From: a virus
Length of the DNA: 37,703 nucleotides
Virus record (IMG/VR): IMGVR_UViG_3300026488_000036
Span: 1 to 37,703 of that record
Strand: one strand, 5' to 3'
Numbering within the stretch: position 1 is the first letter of the stretch; each line of letters starts with the position of its first letter. The notes under the pieces are model-generated. The model was not told the DNA's origin. It did not search any database and saw nothing but the letters and a program-made list of their open reading frames with translations. Shown here one piece after another: positions 25,343-33,540 of this stretch. A program made the position numbers and the translations under genes.

Positions 25343-27162
25343 TGAATCCGATACAGTTTCTTAAAAAACTTATTTACAAAGATGCAGTTCCAAACGAAGT
25401 AGATAAAATTTACCAGAAGCTAGCTTCAAAACTTGCAGATTTTCAGGTTATCAAATCAGCAGTTATATCACGAGAACTAGCACATCAACTTAAAAATCTG
25501 GAGCTTGAACGACTTTTTCAAGAAGCTGAAGAAACAGCTCCTTCTATTGAATCCGACAGGCAGCGTAGATATAAAGATTATGAAGACATTGTAAAAGACT
25601 TACCTCTTGCTTCAGCTGCACTCTCAATTTACAAAGACAACATTTTACGTCCAGACTTAAACTTCCAAAGCTTAATTAAGATAACAGGACCCGTTTTAGA
25701 TGAACAACTTGAAATCCAAACTGTCTTAACCAATATCCAAAAAATAATTCGTACGCTAAAAATTGAAGAGTTACTTGATGAAGTAGTTGACGATTTCCTA
25801 TTTTACGGTGATGCATTTATTGAAATTGAAGAGTTTGAAACTCTGATTCAACAATACAAACTAATTGATACTGCACAACAAATTGAATTATTGCAATCGC
25901 ATAATACTTATTTCGAGTTTAAATTTGAAAACAATGAGTTAAAGTGTATTCGAGAAGCATCACGTTTAATAAAGGATAAAAACCTACTTGAAACAAACAA
26001 GGAATTTGATACCGTCGCGTTAGATAGAATAAAACTCACTCGTCATTCGCCTAAAAATGTAATAATCGTAAGAACCTTTGATCAAGTTTTAGGATACCTT
26101 GTGATATATGCATTAGGAGAACAACAAGTTGAGTACGGCGTTCAACTTGCATATCAACTCCTCGATGCATTATTTAAAGCAAACAATATGGAAAAAATTC
26201 GAAAATATATTGATGAAAATCCTGAAGTTGTAAATCAAATCGTAAGCTATTTAAATTCACATCTTAAAAAAGCAGGAAATGATAAGATAAAGGCAAAATT
26301 TGTACCAATTAATCGAATGGTACATTTTTGTAATAAGGATCAACGTTTTTGGCCTTACGGGGCATCTATCTTAGAACCTATTAGAAAGTATGCAAAGTAT
26401 TTAATTGTTGCAATGAAAGCTCTCATGATATACCGTCTTACTAGAGCTTCAGAAAAAAGAGTATTCAAAGTTGACATTGGCGTAGACAGAGATGCTGCAA
26501 AATATATTGAGAAAATCAAGCAAACAATAACTCAACGTAAATATGCTTTGGACTTTGACGGTGACATTGACTCTTTAGTGTCTACAGTTACTTTATTTGA
26601 AGATTTATGGATTCCTATGAGACAAGGACAAGAGTTTGTACAAGTTGATATTATTCCAGGAGGCGATCTACAATCAAAAATTGACGACTTAAACAACATC
26701 AAAAACGATATAATTTCTGGACTAAATATGCCTCCTTCATATTTATCGCCAGAAGCATCTGAAGAATCTCGTTATACTCTAGCTCAGGAAAACGCAAGGT
26801 TTGCAATTAAAATCTTCAGATTGCAACGATATATCTCAAATGGTTTAAAGGATTTGATAGATAAAGTTTATAGTTTAGCTTTTGGATATACTCCAGTACT
26901 TTCTCAGTTTAACATTCAACTGTATCCGCCTCAAGAATTAATGCTTGAACGTATGGGTGATATTTTCGATTCTGTTTCTCGTATCATATCTACCTTTGAT
27001 AATATTCCAAGCGTTCCAAAAGAATATCTTGTTAAGAAATTTGCACCATTCATTGACTGGAATGAAATCAGAGAATATGAACTAGAGGAGAAAATTAAAC
27101 AACTCGAGAAAGCACAAAAAGAAGGACAATCCAATGAAGAAGAAACAGGCGGTCTTTTCTAA
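25342..27162 (+). CDS. Portal protein (T4 gp20-like)
   Basis: 606 residues; forms the dodecameric head vertex for DNA entry. Typical segments: YEDIVKDLPLASAALSIYKD near residue 79, an acidic VVDDFLFYGDAFIEIEEF region near 150, a central LEPIRKYAKYLIVAMKALMI helix, and the clip/stem region ending GGDLQSKIDDLNNIKNDIIS through LNMPPSYLSPEASEESRYTL, which is characteristic of gp20-like portals. Length is in the usual range. It is the first gene of a gp20-gp21-gp23-type head set. Confidence 0.88.
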   Translation: MNPIQFLKKLIYKDAVPNEVDKIYQKLASKLADFQVIKSAVISRELAHQLKNLELERLFQEAEETAPSIESDRQRRYKDYEDIVKDLPLASAALSIYKDNILRPDLNFQSLIKITGPVLDEQLEIQTVLTNIQKIIRTLKIEELLDEVVDDFLFYGDAFIEIEEFETLIQQYKLIDTAQQIELLQSHNTYFEFKFENNELKCIREASRLIKDKNLLETNKEFDTVALDRIKLTRHSPKNVIIVRTFDQVLGYLVIYALGEQQVEYGVQLAYQLLDALFKANNMEKIRKYIDENPEVVNQIVSYLNSHLKKAGNDKIKAKFVPINRMVHFCNKDQRFWPYGASILEPIRKYAKYLIVAMKALMIYRLTRASEKRVFKVDIGVDRDAAKYIEKIKQTITQRKYALDFDGDIDSLVSTVTLFEDLWIPMRQGQEFVQVDIIPGGDLQSKIDDLNNIKNDIISGLNMPPSYLSPEASEESRYTLAQENARFAIKIFRLQRYISNGLKDLIDKVYSLAFGYTPVLSQFNIQLYPPQELMLERMGDIFDSVSRIISTFDNIPSVPKEYLVKKFAPFIDWNEIREYELEEKIKQLEKAQKEGQSNEEETGGLF

Positions 27163-27589
27163 TCCACTAGATACCTTACTTGAAATAAAATATGAAGTTC
27201 TACGAACAACGCGTCGATTACTTGAAGCCACTGAAGATGAAAATAAAACTGATGAAAAGAAGAATGAGGAAGGTTTAGATTTAGATTTAGAAGACACTGA
27301 CGAGGAAAATATTGATACAAAAGTTACTCTCACAGAATTTCTTGCAATTCGCTATCTGAAAAATACAATCGACTATCTTATATTGGTAGTCGATTTTTTA
27401 CGTACGCTTTATGGTGATGAATTCAATCAGTTTTACCTTAAAGTTTTAAAAGTGAAAAATTACCTACGAGATTTCATTTTATACATTGATTCATATGAGG
27501 AAACCGAACGTAAACGGATATATAAAGCCTTTAGATATGTATTAATTAACATTATCAATGAATTAATCAAACTACTTGAAGCACTATAA
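27134..27589 (+). CDS. Hypothetical acidic protein, prohead-core position
   Basis: 151 residues, overlapping the 3' end of the portal gene by 29 bases; ribosome site GAAGGA. It has a helical N-terminus, an acidic low-complexity middle (residues 33-62) and a helical C-terminus. In T4 the small prohead-core genes 67 and 68 lie between portal and protease; this gene is in the same position, but sequence similarity cannot be claimed. A 9-bp perfect hairpin is at 27367-27395. Confidence 0.65.
   Translation: MKKKQAVFSNPLDTLLEIKYEVLRTTRRLLEATEDENKTDEKKNEEGLDLDLEDTDEENIDTKVTLTEFLAIRYLKNTIDYLILVVDFLRTLYGDEFNQFYLKVLKVKNYLRDFILYIDSYEETERKRIYKAFRYVLINIINELIKLLEAL
27367..27395 (+). repeat. Perfect 9-bp hairpin in coding sequence
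   Basis: AATCGACTA (27367-27375) pairs with TAGTCGATT (27387-27395), loop 11 bases, inside the gene at 27134-27589. Confidence 0.45.
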
Positions 27590-27605
27590 AAAATTGAGGG
27601 TGAAG

Positions 27606-28493
27606 ATGAAATTATACCATGATCTTTTAATTATTGATGAGAATCAAAATGTATATTCGTTGATGCTCCTTACAGAAGACGATTCAAAAAGCGAACAAGA
27701 AACCTTCTTGGATAAACTTTTAAACAAGTTAAAAAAAGAAGCACCTGAGGAATTTGAAAGTTTAGCAAAGAGTGTTAATGTAGATACTACAACACTTGCT
27801 GAATTAAAACAAGCAGTAAACAAGAAAAACGTATTTGTAAAAATTGTCTTTTTCCTCAAAGTTATTGCTAAGTGGTTAAAGGTTACTATTTGGGGCAACA
27901 TTAAAAAACTTATCAAGAAATTCTGGGATTGGTTTAAGGATTTACCAGGCGTTAAAACAGTTGTAGAAAAGATTGCTTCCTGGCTTAAAAAGAATGAAAA
28001 TGAAAAAGCCTCTTTTGTAATAGGTGGAATTGAGTTTACCTGGAAAGAAGTAGCAGTAGGTTCTGCGTTTGCATTTATACTTGGTGGAATTGTTGGTCAG
28101 TTAATAAAGCGCGTTAAAAAGGTAGTTGCTACAAAAGAAAGTATAGAACCAAAAATTTTACTATTACGTGAAACAGATTTAGGTTCCGAAAAGAAACGCT
28201 TTAAATTACTCGGAAAATTACCAGATGCATTATATGCACTCATCAATGTTTTAAAAGATATCAAAGATGCTGCATATAAAATGATTATTTCAGGTATCGC
28301 AGTTGTTTTTGCATCGTTTATCTTGATGGCTGTTTTAGCTCTCTTAAAGAAACCTCTTTGTGCCCTTGCAAATAGACTAGTTAAAAGTAATAGCAAAATC
28401 TTTCAAACCCTAGGTAACTTCATTATCTCTACCATGGAATTTATCGATGATAAATTAAAATGTAAAGGCTCCTTTAAATGTGCTACTTCATAA
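27606..28493 (+). CDS. Head-cluster protein with two membrane-like segments
   Basis: 295 residues from the ATG at 27606 (TTGAGGGTGAAG upstream; a TTG 30 bases earlier is rejected for lack of a ribosome site). The N-terminal 80 residues are acidic and helical, then come Lys/Trp-rich amphipathic helices (KKLIKKFWDWFKDLPGV), a hydrophobic segment near 147-170 (AVGSAFAFILGGIVGQLI) and a second near 226-247 (IISGIAVVFASFILMAVLALL). Position between portal and protease matches T4 prohead-core genes, but the membrane-like segments do not; it might be a membrane-active head protein or an ejected protein. Confidence 0.65.
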   Translation: MKLYHDLLIIDENQNVYSLMLLTEDDSKSEQETFLDKLLNKLKKEAPEEFESLAKSVNVDTTTLAELKQAVNKKNVFVKIVFFLKVIAKWLKVTIWGNIKKLIKKFWDWFKDLPGVKTVVEKIASWLKKNENEKASFVIGGIEFTWKEVAVGSAFAFILGGIVGQLIKRVKKVVATKESIEPKILLLRETDLGSEKKRFKLLGKLPDALYALINVLKDIKDAAYKMIISGIAVVFASFILMAVLALLKKPLCALANRLVKSNSKIFQTLGNFIISTMEFIDDKLKCKGSFKCATS

Positions 28494-28516
28494 TAAATAT
28501 CAATCGGAGTTAATCA

Positions 28517-29278
28517 ATGCAAAATGACAATAATTTACTGATAATATCCGAAAGCGCTTATTTTCCAGAAGACATTCGGATTTTAAAAGAAGAAAAGTCA
28601 AAGTATGATGATACGTGGACTGTTACATTTGAAACTATTTTGCAAAAACTAGATGTTCCAAATCAAAATAATCGTGTATATACAACTCGTCTATTTAAGG
28701 AAATCTGGGATAGTCAAATTGTTCCAAAACTTAAAAAGCGTCATTTATATGGAGAGTTAGGACATCCAATTGAAGGATACTCAAATCCAGAAGATGCATT
28801 AGCAAGACAAATTACTATTCATCCACCTTACATGTCACATATGATTTTGGATATGAAACTTGACGGGCAATACATTAGGGGAACTGTTAAAACTTTATCT
28901 ACACCATATGGACAAATTGCTACAAGAATTCTAACTATTGATAAGGGAACATTAGGTTTTTCTTTAAGAGCAGTCGGTAAACCTGTACCTCAAGTTCTCA
29001 ATGGTAGAAAAGTATACGTTATACAAAAACCGTTTATCTTTGTAACATACGATATGGTTGTTAACCCAAGTAATCCTGCAACTATATTTGATTATACGCA
29101 AAATAAAAACTTATCTGAAACCGCAATACTTAAGGAAACCAGAACTTTAACTTCTTCCAGAGGACAAAGTAAAGTTATATGTTTAGATAACATTTGTGTA
29201 ATTAATGAAAATATTAACAACTTGTTTAAACACGAATATTTAAAACAACTTTTCGAATCTGCAATCGAAAAACTCTAG
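28517..29278 (+). CDS. Prohead maturation protease (T4 gp21-like)
   Basis: 253 residues, ribosome site CGGAG. Serine protease of the herpesvirus-assemblin/gp21 clan: LYGELGHPIE gives the catalytic His (H83), and LGFSLRAVGK gives the Ser (S149). The preceding NNRVYTTRLF matches the gp21-type substrate-loop region. It processes core and capsid proteins during head maturation and lies directly before the major capsid gene. Confidence 0.9.
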   Translation: MQNDNNLLIISESAYFPEDIRILKEEKSKYDDTWTVTFETILQKLDVPNQNNRVYTTRLFKEIWDSQIVPKLKKRHLYGELGHPIEGYSNPEDALARQITIHPPYMSHMILDMKLDGQYIRGTVKTLSTPYGQIATRILTIDKGTLGFSLRAVGKPVPQVLNGRKVYVIQKPFIFVTYDMVVNPSNPATIFDYTQNKNLSETAILKETRTLTSSRGQSKVICLDNICVINENINNLFKHEYLKQLFESAIEKL

Positions 29279-29300
29279 AAATTCAAAGGAGGAGTTTTAC

Positions 29301-30800
29301 ATGTCCGCAATCTTAAATTCTATTGATGACGTAAAGTACTTACTTAGAGAAACTTACGAAGATATAAGAGCTGCAAAAGGATATGTTGTACAAAGAGATT
29401 GGCCTGCAATATTAAGTGAACAAGAAACTTTTGAATTGTATGTAAGAGGATTAGCAGAAGGATTGTCTGAACAAGACAGAGCAATTTTTGAAAAACTTGC
29501 TGAAAATACTAGACAAGCATTATTACTTGAAAACTTTGCTGGACAAATTTCTCCATGGCAACAACTCGTTTTACCAATATTAAGAGTATTCTTCCCAAGA
29601 TTAGTTGCTAAAGAAGCAGTAACCGTTGAACCAATTGACAAACCAACTGTTGTTAAATACTTTATTAAAGCAGTAGTTAAAACACTTGCTGGAAAAGAAT
29701 ACAACTTACCATTATATGGTGAAGGTGCTCCATTTGTATCTACTGGACCAGAAGTACCAGTAGATGTAGCATTAACATTTGATGCAACATCTAAAACTGC
29801 ATCTGGAAATATCAAAGCTCTTGCTGGAGTTAAAGACTCTGAATCTACAATCAATAGAGATCTTAAAATCGTAAAACTTGTATCTACTAATAAACAAGAA
29901 GTTGAAGGCGAATGGACACCTGACATTGAAGGAAGAATCGTAATAGAAGTACAATACGATCCTGCAGATCCAACAACTAAAGACGTTATTACAGGTTATG
30001 TAAACTATGCAACTGGAGAAATCTTCTTACAATCTAGCACAGGACAAACTGCAAGCGTATATATTCAAGCAACAGTATCTCTTGAAGCAAATGACGCATT
30101 AAACGAAGTTGAACTCAAAACTGTAAAACTTGAAATTAATGCAAGAGATCAAGGACTCAAAACCAGATGGTCCGTAGAATTCGAGCAAGACTTAAAAGCT
30201 TTACTCAACCTAGATGCTAAAGCTGAAATGGTAGCAATACTTGGTGCGCAAATTGCAACTGAAATTGACAGAAAAATAATTAATGAACTTATAACTGCAG
30301 TAACAAGACTTAATCCAGCTGCACAAGATACATTTAGCAAAACTCCACCATCCAACTTCGCTTTCGGTCCAAAACAATGGTATGAAAACATTGTTACCAA
30401 GTTAACTGAACTTTCCGCATTAGTATATGATAAAACACAAATTGGGCCAGCAAATGTAATCCTTGCAAACCCACTTGATGCATCTGTATTACAAGCTTTA
30501 GGAACTTATACAAAAATTGGTGGAGTTGTAGATAACGGAGAATTACAAAACGGAGCTTACGAAATCGGGCAATTAAATGGAAAATGGAAAGTATTAGTAT
30601 CTTCTAACGTACCAAAAGGTAAAATGATATTAATTCTTAAATCCAACAATCCAAAAGAAGCAGTATATCTCTATGCACCATACGTACCACTTTACATCAT
30701 GCCATATCCATTAGGAAATATTCCATCTTTAACATTTAAATCCAGATACGCAACCAAGTTAATTAGGCCAGAAGGAATTGCATTGTTAAATATTAACTAA
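29301..30800 (+). CDS. Major capsid protein (T4 gp23-like, HK97 fold)
   Basis: 499 residues with the strong ribosome site AAAGGAGGAG. The N-terminal helical region is followed by SPWQQLVLPILRVFFPRLVA, the typical gp23 P-loop-adjacent segment, and later NEVELKTVKLEINARDQGL, then WSVEFEQDLKALL with DAKAEMVAILGAQIATEIDR, all characteristic of gp23-like capsids. Codon use looks more biased than in its neighbours (Arg nearly always AGA), as expected for the most abundant protein. It follows the protease by 22 bases and ends just before a strong terminator; no separate scaffold gene lies between them. Confidence 0.9.
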   Translation: MSAILNSIDDVKYLLRETYEDIRAAKGYVVQRDWPAILSEQETFELYVRGLAEGLSEQDRAIFEKLAENTRQALLLENFAGQISPWQQLVLPILRVFFPRLVAKEAVTVEPIDKPTVVKYFIKAVVKTLAGKEYNLPLYGEGAPFVSTGPEVPVDVALTFDATSKTASGNIKALAGVKDSESTINRDLKIVKLVSTNKQEVEGEWTPDIEGRIVIEVQYDPADPTTKDVITGYVNYATGEIFLQSSTGQTASVYIQATVSLEANDALNEVELKTVKLEINARDQGLKTRWSVEFEQDLKALLNLDAKAEMVAILGAQIATEIDRKIINELITAVTRLNPAAQDTFSKTPPSNFAFGPKQWYENIVTKLTELSALVYDKTQIGPANVILANPLDASVLQALGTYTKIGGVVDNGELQNGAYEIGQLNGKWKVLVSSNVPKGKMILILKSNNPKEAVYLYAPYVPLYIMPYPLGNIPSLTFKSRYATKLIRPEGIALLNIN

Positions 30801-30816
30801 TTCTAGGAGCAAAATT

Positions 30817-30852
30817 AGGATCCGGGGATTTAAAAATCCCCGGATCCTTTTT
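30817..30852 (+). terminator. Strong rho-independent terminator (possibly bidirectional)
   Basis: GGATCCGGGGAT (30818-30829) and ATCCCCGGATCC (30836-30847) are perfect complements, extended by an A-T pair outside and T-A pairs inside, followed by TTTTT. It ends the capsid operon; read from the other strand it follows the stop of the small minus-strand gene, so it may serve both. Confidence 0.93.
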
Positions 30853-30858
30853 GACTCG

Positions 30859-31029
30859 CTACCTTCCATTTTTCTTCTCCCACTCTTTTGCAAGCATCTC
30901 CATACGAATTCTTCCAATGTCGTTTTGCAATCTTTTATAATCCTCATAATATTTATATGTTGAGGTAACATGCTTTTCCATATCTACAATTGCTTGATTT
31001 AGAATCTCTTCAAAACTCGGATTTTTCAC
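30859..31029 (-). CDS. Small hypothetical protein (56 aa), GTG start
   Basis: On the minus strand an AAGGAGG (31034-31040) lies 4 bases before a GTG that opens a 56-residue frame, MKNPSFEEILNQAIVDMEKH onward, ending EWEKKNGR. Charged and wholly helical-looking, possibly a small coiled-coil or DNA-binding regulator. It converges on the capsid operon terminator. The good ribosome site and frame argue that it is real despite its length; no function can be given. Confidence 0.65.
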   Translation of the reverse strand: MKNPSFEEILNQAIVDMEKHVTSTYKYYEDYKRLQNDIGRIRMEMLAKEWEKKNGR

Positions 31030-31131
31030 GTTTCCTCCTTTTATTTTGGATTTTTAACGTTCAATATGTTAGTACATATCTAATCTAGAATATTTGGGAT
31101 TAGCGGGTATATTTTTATTGTGTAAAATTCT
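31030..31131. other. Divergent intergenic region
   Basis: About 170 bases separate the minus-strand gene from the + strand gene at 31202. The right part holds the promoter box at 31133. In the left part I see only AT-rich sequence and the minus-strand ribosome site; no clear copy of the TATAAATAAT box faces left. Confidence 0.5.
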
Positions 31132-31132
31132 G

Positions 31133-31162
31133 TATAAATAATTTTCCAAATTTTTTCACAGG
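31133..31162 (+). promoter_or_regulatory. TATAAATAAT promoter box, leader class C
   Basis: TATAAATAAT (31133-31142) followed by TTTCCAAATTTTTTCACAGG, almost identical to the copy at 34649. The downstream gene starts at 31202, giving a longer leader than the other copies, with a separate AAAAAGGAGG ribosome site. Confidence 0.75.
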
Positions 31163-31201
31163 AAACGCTCAGTAAAAAAAATTAAAAAGGAGGTAGGAGA
31201 G

Positions 31202-31738
31202 ATGAAAATGTACACTATTAAAGGGAAAGTTTTTGATGTGGACAAATTGGAGGATGCATATGAAGTCTACAAATTGCTTCGCACTGGACGTACAGCTAAA
31301 ATTTCTTTAGAAATCAAAGATTCAGGGCGTACATTTGTTTTAAACAACAAATTCACTTTACCTTTAGAAACTTATTCACATTACATGCATTTCTGTGCAT
31401 TATACCTAAATTACAACTGTGACAAAGAGTTTGATGAAAGTAAATTACCACTTATTGTCAAAATGACATTAGAAGAAGCTTCAGTTAAATTTGAATTCAA
31501 TTACTATCACAACATTAGGATTGACTACTTTTTACAGGATCTTGCAAGATATATTGGAGATGCAAAAATTATTGTTTACGACGACTATGAATTAGAATTT
31601 GATGGATATAGGTTTGTGTATGTAGATGAGCATTTACTCTTTCTCAAATTCCTTAATTTGTATCTATATATGGAGACTAAAGTTAGTTTAATGACTTGGA
31701 AGCATTTTATGCGTCGTCTTAGCAATATTACAAAATAA
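31202..31738 (+). CDS. Hypothetical accessory protein
   Basis: 178 residues, ribosome site AAAAAGGAGGTAGGAGAG immediately upstream. Mixed alpha/beta with many Tyr and Phe; no motif or membrane segment. First gene of the accessory region, under the class C promoter. A short palindrome ATCTTGCAAGAT lies inside. Not recognised. Confidence 0.65.
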   Translation: MKMYTIKGKVFDVDKLEDAYEVYKLLRTGRTAKISLEIKDSGRTFVLNNKFTLPLETYSHYMHFCALYLNYNCDKEFDESKLPLIVKMTLEEASVKFEFNYYHNIRIDYFLQDLARYIGDAKIIVYDDYELEFDGYRFVYVDEHLLFLKFLNLYLYMETKVSLMTWKHFMRRLSNITK

Positions 31739-31757
31739 AAAAAAGGAGGTAAAAGCT

Positions 31758-32069
31758 ATGGCAGAAAAAAGAAGAATTCACAGACAAGGCGATCAGATTT
31801 ATGTGGAGTGGGATTGGCTCGAATTTCAAAAATCTGGACTTTTATGGCTTATCAATACAATTTTAAGAGTCTTTGGTATTTGCATTGTGGTACATAAAGA
31901 CGATGCGGGGAATATAAAAGTATTCCCCGCATTTACAAATGTAAAAGCAAGCAATGAAAAACAAGCACGAAAAGTCGATTTAATACGAAAACTGTTTTTA
32001 CAGCTATTTTGCAAAGGAAAACTCGAGGAGTACCTAAAAAGTAATAATGATTCAAAAGAGCAAAAATAA
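31758..32069 (+). CDS. Hypothetical accessory protein with internal hairpin
   Basis: 103 residues, strong ribosome site AAAAAGGAGGT. N-terminus MAEKRRIHRQGDQIYVEWDW is basic, followed by a hydrophobic stretch (LLWLINTILRVFGICIVV, about residues 29-46) that may be a membrane segment, then a Lys-rich tail. Contains a perfect 12-bp hairpin. Not recognised. Confidence 0.65.
   Translation: MAEKRRIHRQGDQIYVEWDWLEFQKSGLLWLINTILRVFGICIVVHKDDAGNIKVFPAFTNVKASNEKQARKVDLIRKLFLQLFCKGKLEEYLKSNNDSKEQK
31903..31932 (+). repeat. Perfect 12-bp GC-containing hairpin in coding sequence
   Basis: ATGCGGGGAATA (31903-31914) and TATTCCCCGCAT (31921-31932) are exact reverse complements around TAAAAG. It is inside the reading frame, about 140 bases before the stop, with no T-tract, so it is not a terminator. 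Confidence 0.8.
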
Positions 32070-32107
32070 AAAAATGAAAGGAGGTAGCTAAGACATATCC
32101 ATTAAAT

Positions 32108-32212
32108 ATGGACTTTTATGAATTTTCTAAAGTGCGTGCAAGATATGAGTACCGGTTTCGCAAGGAAGACATTTTAGCAAATCTTAAGCATATATACGTA
32201 CCTAAGTACTAA
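32108..32212 (+). CDS. Small ORF (34 aa), start codon uncertain
   Basis: A strong AAAGGAGGT (32077-32085) is followed 5 bases later by AAG, not ATG; the frame from that AAG is open to TAA at 32210. The first ATG in frame is at 32108, 23 bases after the ribosome site, encoding MDFYEFSKVRARYEYRFRKE and 14 further residues. Either initiation is distant, or the original start (ATG to AAG at 32090) has been lost. Basic, aromatic short protein; not recognised. Confidence 0.4.
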   Translation: MDFYEFSKVRARYEYRFRKEDILANLKHIYVPKY

Positions 32213-32228
32213 AAAAGGAGGTAAATAT

Positions 32229-32462
32229 ATGGATGCTACTGAATTGCTAAAAGTACAACCTACAAATGTCTACGAAACAGTAGGAGCATTTGTCATCGTA
32301 TGCGTAGGATTACTTGCAGCAATTGTTGGAGTAATTGTTTTGCGAGAATTATACATTGAAGATTCTCGCGAAGAACCGCATGTCTTCATTATTGCAGGAA
32401 TTGGAATACTTGCCGGAATCATTGGGATAATTGCAGGAATTATGGGAATGTTTATCAGCTAA
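32229..32462 (+). CDS. Small two-helix membrane protein
   Basis: 77 residues, ribosome site AAAAAAGGAGGT. Two hydrophobic segments: residues about 18-40 (VGAFVIVCVGLLAAIVGVIVL) and 53-76 (FIIAGIGILAGIIGIIAGIM), separated by a charged loop. Followed 26 bases later by another small membrane protein. A holin or superinfection-exclusion role is possible from size and topology only. Confidence 0.75.
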   Translation: MDATELLKVQPTNVYETVGAFVIVCVGLLAAIVGVIVLRELYIEDSREEPHVFIIAGIGILAGIIGIIAGIMGMFIS

Positions 32463-32488
32463 AAATGTCAAAATACAGGAGGGAAAAA

Positions 32489-32608
32489 ATGAAAGATATT
32501 ATGGAATTTTTTCAAGCTTTTTATAAAGACTTTCACGAAGCACCTCTTGTACACGTTGTGCTTTATATTGCAATTATTGCAGGAATCCTTGGGTTATTTT
32601 TAAGCTAG
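32489..32608 (+). CDS. Small single-helix membrane protein (39 aa)
   Basis: Ribosome site CAGGAGGG precedes the ATG. 39 residues: an amphipathic, charged N-terminus (MKDIMEFFQAFYKDFHEAP) and a hydrophobic C-terminal helix VVLYIAIIAGILGLFLS. Probably acts with the 77-residue neighbour in the membrane; function unknown. Confidence 0.7.
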   Translation: MKDIMEFFQAFYKDFHEAPLVHVVLYIAIIAGILGLFLS

Positions 32609-32618
32609 TGAATTCCCA

Positions 32619-32645
32619 TATAAATAATTCTCCAAAAAAAAAACA
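32619..32645 (+). promoter_or_regulatory. TATAAATAAT promoter box, leader class B
   Basis: TATAAATAAT (32619-32628) followed by TCTCCAAAAAAAA, then the ribosome site and the ATG at 32661. The same TATAAATAATTCTCCAAAAAA leader recurs at 36420. Confidence 0.78.
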
Positions 32646-32660
32646 AAGGGAGGTGGAAAA

Positions 32661-33461
32661 ATGGTTAAGAAAATTGTAACTCATGTAAATCCAAGACATC
32701 TCGACGATACTTTAGCGGTAGCGCTTTTGGCATACAAATACCCTGAAGCGCAAATTGAATATATACATCCACAAAATGACAAAGAGAAAATAGAAAAATA
32801 CCTCAATGATTCATCAATTATATGCGTAGATATAGGAGGGAAATACAATCCCAAGTTTAAAAATTATGACCATCATCAAGATAAGAACGTAGAGTGTTCT
32901 CTAGTACTTATATTAAAACATGAATTTCCTGAACTTTATGAATTCATCAAGAAACATGAAATATTATCAAAGGAAATGAAATACATTGATATTAAAGACA
33001 GGTTTGGATTAAAAGAAGCCCAAAAATTAGGGGTATCCAATTTATTTATCGAAGAGGCCATTTTACTTAAGATGGCCGAAAATCCAGAAAATATGCAAAT
33101 TATAGGGAAAGCATTTTATGACAAATTAAATGAAATGTTGCAAGAATACAAAAACTTACAACAAATTGAAATCATCAATTACAATGGATATAAAATCGCA
33201 ATTGATAAAATCGGAATTAGATTTACAACAATTGTAAACAATCTAGATGTGGATTTAGTTATACAAAGAAATGTATTTGACAAAAGCGATACATCAATCA
33301 TCAAAGAAACAAGTAAGGAGAAAACAAAGAATATCGATTTCAACAAATTAAGGGAGAAATATTCAATTAAGTTTATTCACCAAGCGGGATTTATAGCGGT
33401 AATTGCAAAATCAATTGAGGAGTTGAATATAAAAGAATTGATTAGAGATATATTGGGCTAG
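32661..33461 (+). CDS. MYG1-like DHH-family protein
   Basis: 266 residues, ribosome site AAAGGGAGGTGG. The N-terminus IVTHVNPRHLDDTLAVALLA corresponds to the MYG1 signature THNGTFHxDExLAxxLL, and ICVDIGGKYNPKFKNYDHHQ matches its VDVGGxYDPxxxxYDHHQ, so the metal-ligand residues His, Asp and the DHH triad are present. Known MYG1 proteins are 3'-5' exonucleases acting on RNA. A phage copy might degrade RNA, or oligonucleotides made by host defence; that use is inference. The C-terminus (LIHQAGFIAVIAKS-like) fits the MYG1 end. The stop lies in a terminator hairpin. Confidence 0.75.
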   Translation: MVKKIVTHVNPRHLDDTLAVALLAYKYPEAQIEYIHPQNDKEKIEKYLNDSSIICVDIGGKYNPKFKNYDHHQDKNVECSLVLILKHEFPELYEFIKKHEILSKEMKYIDIKDRFGLKEAQKLGVSNLFIEEAILLKMAENPENMQIIGKAFYDKLNEMLQEYKNLQQIEIINYNGYKIAIDKIGIRFTTIVNNLDVDLVIQRNVFDKSDTSIIKETSKEKTKNIDFNKLREKYSIKFIHQAGFIAVIAKSIEELNIKELIRDILG

Positions 33462-33489
33462 GGTTCCCTAGCCCATATTTTTTTTTTCG
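33455..33489 (+). terminator. Rho-independent terminator
   Basis: GGGCTAGGG (33455-33463), TT, CCCTAGCCC (33466-33474), then ATATTTTTTTTTT. The stem contains the stop codon of the preceding gene. Confidence 0.92.
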
Positions 33490-33502
33490 TTTTATTAAAC
33501 TA

Positions 33503-33540
33503 TATAAATAATCTCACAAAAAAATTTTAAAAGGGAGGTG
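33503..33540 (+). promoter_or_regulatory. TATAAATAAT promoter box, leader class A
   Basis: TATAAATAAT (33503-33512) followed by CTCACAAAAAAATTTTAAAA and GGGAGGTG, ATG at 33545. The 12-mer TTTATTAAACTA just upstream (33491-33502) is also found at 17599. Class A leaders recur at 35941 and 37263. Confidence 0.82.

Noticed and set aside
29354-29926. 190-residue minus-strand frame opposite the major capsid gene
   Set aside because: Ser/Thr/Leu-rich shadow of a highly biased coding sequence, no ribosome site.
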